Position numbers and translations under genes: made by a program
In this document: positions 4,905 through 7,190 of the stretch, piece after piece
Layout of the letters: each line of letters opens with the position of its first letter
Numbering within the stretch: the stretch's first letter is position 1
The notes under the pieces: generated by a model
Seen by the model: the letters and a program-made list of their open reading frames with translations, nothing else
The model's database searches: none
Told to the model about the DNA's origin: nothing
NCBI GenBank assembly: GCA_946886245.1
Contig: CAMPIF010000217.1
Span: 1 to 7,190 of the forward strand
Origin: Ectopseudomonas composti
GTDB lineage: Bacteria; Pseudomonadota; Gammaproteobacteria; Pseudomonadales; Pseudomonadaceae
Direction: 5' to 3'
DNA: 7,190 bases

Positions 4905-5972
4905 TTACTTAAGCACCCCGAGCAGCTTCCATAGCCGCCTGGATTCGGCATCGGCGCTGATCAACTCGTCCAGCAACTCGCCAAGCGGCTGGTTGCCCCA
5001 CTCCACGGCCCGACGAATGACATAGGGCACCGGGCTATGTGGCTCGGTTCTGGCGAGGTAGTCGGCGATCTGCGCAAGCTGGCGATAAGCCTGCTCACGA
5101 CTGCTGGGCGGCATACCAGCCATAGGCAGCGGAGGTGTAGAGGGCTCGGCAGTCGGTCCGTCCGTTACGGCAACGATCTCTGGCTCGCTTGAAGGGATGT
5201 GTTCTAACATCGGAACGAACTCCTCGATCTGAGCACGTAGGCTGGTCAGTGTCTGACGCAGGGCACCAAAGCTGGGGGCCAACTCAGCCAGCCAGCCGTC
5301 GCTCCAGTTTTCCAGCCGTTCAAGAGCTGCGAGAGCGGCCTGCAGGTCAAGATCAGCATTGATGAAATGACTCTTCGGCGTCTGCCTGAGCCTTTCATGT
5401 AGCTTGCGATATTCCAGTCGGGCCGTTTCTGCCGCGATCTTGTCCTGTTTGCTGTCACTCATTTGAACCTGACGCTGCTGCAACTGCAGCCAGTCGTGAA
5501 GGTTCACGTGCGCGAACTCTTGCGCATCGATGCCAAAGAGCGGCGTCTGGATCAGCAAGGTGGCGCTGTATTGGCGAACCATCCACTCCAGGGGAAAGAC
5601 ACGCCAGCTGCGGTCACCCTCCTCTGGCTGCGGATGCAGAGTATCCGGATAGCGTTCGCATAACCCAGTCAGCAAAGCCAGTGCCGCGTTTACACCGGCG
5701 AGTCCATGGCGATGTATCCAGGCTTCGCCCAGCCAAACGGCAATCATCAGATCCTTGCTGCGCCCTCGCAGTAGATCACCTGCCAACTCCTCCAATGCGG
5801 CCCAGTCTCCGCGCTTGAGGTCGCTTTGCCAGACACCAGTTGGCAGGCTCGCATCATCCTCACGCCGTAGTTCTCGCAGGCGATCCCAAGCGCCCTCGTA
5901 ACGCAGACTGGGGCCGCAAACGGCATCACCGGGAATGGGTTCCAGATACTCTTCGATAGACGCTGATGTCAT
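4905..5972 (-). CDS. tssA: Type VI secretion protein TssA
   Basis: TssA is a cytoplasmic ring protein that helps assemble the T6SS: it contacts the membrane complex and baseplate and guides tail-sheath polymerisation. The 355 residues begin with an ImpA_N domain (about 8-130), with the expected PIPGDAVCGPSLRYE opening and the DWAALEELAGDLLRGRSKDLMIAVWL helix region. A charged helical middle (about 165-260) leads to a Pro/Thr-rich linker near 271-290. The end, REQAYRQLAQIADYLARTEP then PHSPVPYVIRRAVEW (about 311-325), is the usual C-terminal signature of the shorter TssA class. The start ATG 5972 overlaps the tssM stop (ATGA, 5969-5972), so translation is coupled. The ribosome site GAGGTGG lies upstream inside tssM. 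It is the last gene of the cluster here; the tssM-tssA order at a cluster end resembles the HSI-III locus of P. aeruginosa. Confidence 0.93.
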   Translation of the reverse strand: MTSASIEEYLEPIPGDAVCGPSLRYEGAWDRLRELRREDDASLPTGVWQSDLKRGDWAALEELAGDLLRGRSKDLMIAVWLGEAWIHRHGLAGVNAALALLTGLCERYPDTLHPQPEEGDRSWRVFPLEWMVRQYSATLLIQTPLFGIDAQEFAHVNLHDWLQLQQRQVQMSDSKQDKIAAETARLEYRKLHERLRQTPKSHFINADLDLQAALAALERLENWSDGWLAELAPSFGALRQTLTSLRAQIEEFVPMLEHIPSSEPEIVAVTDGPTAEPSTPPLPMAGMPPSSREQAYRQLAQIADYLARTEPHSPVPYVIRRAVEWGNQPLGELLDELISADAESRRLWKLLGVLK

Positions 5973-7190
5973 GGTTCCACCACCTCACTTCGCGAAGCCT
6001 GGAGCTGGAAACTGGAGAATGGCGAACTGGGTGCGACGACAGGTAGAGGCTGGATTGACAGGGGTAGCTTGCTGCCCTGACCAAGCAGTGACAGGCGAAT
6101 GAACATTTGAGCCTGCGAGCTGGCATCCAGCGCTCCCCGAATCGGGACCTGCAAGGTGAGAGGAAAGTCCGTGTAGTCCATGTTCGGCAGACGTTGGGGC
6201 ACCACGTGCGAGCGCATCATGCGCAGCAAAGCCCAGGGGCCACGATACTCCCAACCCGCTTCAAGGCCATTTACGGCCATGCTTGGTTGCAACGGATCTA
6301 TCACCGGCCGTTGGCTGCTGTCGCGCGCCCAGCGCAACACGAGCTGCAGCGGATCACCAACGTTCCAGTGCAGGCGCTGGCCAGACTCGCCAGGATGACT
6401 GATCTGGTGCCCCGCTCCATTCAAGGTCCAAGCGATTACCTGATCGGCGCCCCGCTCGTCTTCGCGGTCCGTTCGCCAACGCACTTCAAGCTCCACGCCA
6501 ATTGTCCCGGATTTGTCGCGTATGAACATTGGGCCAAGCCAACTTCTGGCCTGTTTCATCCGAGAGAGGAAATCTTCAGCCGCCAGACGGTTACCTGGCG
6601 GCGCTAACACAAGCCCCTTCTCAGCGACCTCCAGATGAGTATCGATCAACTCCAGCAGGTGTTTGACGCGAGCAGGGTCAGCATCGCCATTTTCCAGGCT
6701 ATATGAGAACGGAAAACGTCCAGCCAAATACTGGTTGAAATAATCCGCCAGTGCGCTCCAGGCCTGTGCTGCGCCCTGTATCTGCAACTGACTGCAGCGC
6801 TTGTGCACTTGATCAGTAATACCACGGGTATATCGGGCCAGATCGCCATCTCCCTGTGGCAGACTGGCTGTTGATAGCACCTGCAGGCAGTTGTCGACGT
6901 CCACATCCACCAGGTCCCTGGTCACCAGTTGCTCGAATAAAGCAGGAGCGCTAGTGGGGTTCTGCGTTTTGTACTTCTGCATTTCATCCATTATCGAGCC
7001 AAGCCTCGACACCTTGTCTTGCAGGGACAGGGGCAAATCTGCCTGTGTTCTCAGCCACGTAAGTTCGGGCCTGACCCTGTCGATGCTGGTACTGATCTCC
7101 GCGAACTGTCGAGATAGTGATGCCTTCAGATCCTGCACGTCGGTGGCCCGGAACAGCTTGAGTCCCAGATTGGGCTTACCGTCCCAATCG
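5969..7190 (-). CDS. tssM: Type VI secretion protein TssM (IcmF/VasK), C-terminal part
   Basis: TssM is the large inner-membrane protein that, with TssL and TssJ, forms the membrane complex anchoring the T6SS tail; its C-terminal part is periplasmic. The last 406 residues are visible. The frame has no stop up to the right edge (17 codons, DWDGKPNLGLKLFRATD, precede the GTG at 7138), so the GTG is not the true start; full proteins are about 1100-1200 residues. Features are a helical region, then DYFNQYLAGRFPFS (about 149-162), a helical segment, a beta-rich region (VELEVRWRTD, LHWNVGDPLQLVLRW), GPWALLRMM (about 317-325), and a final FPLTLQVPIRG strand block, all typical of the IcmF C-terminal domain. 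The usual FFGP-type segment after the YPF motif is not obvious; ENGDADPARVKHLLELID stands there instead, pointing to a divergent TssM class. It ends in ATGA overlap with tssA. Confidence 0.88.
   Translation of the reverse strand, partial: DWDGKPNLGLKLFRATDVQDLKASLSRQFAEISTSIDRVRPELTWLRTQADLPLSLQDKVSRLGSIMDEMQKYKTQNPTSAPALFEQLVTRDLVDVDVDNCLQVLSTASLPQGDGDLARYTRGITDQVHKRCSQLQIQGAAQAWSALADYFNQYLAGRFPFSYSLENGDADPARVKHLLELIDTHLEVAEKGLVLAPPGNRLAAEDFLSRMKQARSWLGPMFIRDKSGTIGVELEVRWRTDREDERGADQVIAWTLNGAGHQISHPGESGQRLHWNVGDPLQLVLRWARDSSQRPVIDPLQPSMAVNGLEAGWEYRGPWALLRMMRSHVVPQRLPNMDYTDFPLTLQVPIRGALDASSQAQMFIRLSLLGQGSKLPLSIQPLPVVAPSSPFSSFQLQASRSEVVEP

Overview
The window looks like chromosome from a Pseudomonas species (Pseudomonadaceae). 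The flanking genes are GC-rich, an earP gene sits directly upstream of an efp gene that keeps Arg32 (the rhamnosylated-EF-P arrangement), and a type VI secretion cluster ends on the right. The genus is an inference from gene content; the species cannot be fixed from sequence alone.

Left part (1-3480) is ordinary core-like sequence. A TSUP/TauE-SafE-type membrane permease (minus, running off the left edge) is divergent from a LysR regulator (plus) across a gap of about 100 bp. A symmetric hairpin with A- and T-tracts separates lysR from the convergent earP-efp pair (minus). EarP transfers rhamnose to Arg32 of EF-P, so the modifying enzyme and its substrate are encoded together. A 45-codon minus-strand gene with its own terminator lies just upstream of earP.

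Middle part (about 3628-4900) is different: AT-richer (24/60 G+C at 4261-4320 and 20/60 at 4561-4620, against 41/60 at 1321-1380) and made of fragments. It holds an unrecognised plus-strand ORF directly followed, stop codon to start codon, by a HipB-like HTH gene with no hipA after it. Next come a decayed C-terminus of a tyrosine recombinase (HDLR and LGH motifs present, catalytic Tyr position changed to Leu) and a 3' fragment of tRNA-Leu(UAA) on the minus strand. Four copies of TTGCGGAA lie on both sides of that tRNA fragment. I read this as the remains of a tRNA-Leu-targeted integrative element with an attachment site that still looks attP-like.

Right part (4905-7190) is the 3' end of a type VI secretion operon on the minus strand: the C-terminal third of TssM (IcmF-like inner-membrane protein), overlapping by ATGA with a complete tssA. 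The rest of the cluster is beyond the right edge. The mobile debris therefore lies immediately downstream of the secretion locus.

I did not find CRISPR arrays, intact insertion sequences, rRNA or an intact tRNA. The least explained parts are the decayed attachment site with its flanking repeats and the unrecognised ORF coupled to the orphan HipB-like gene.
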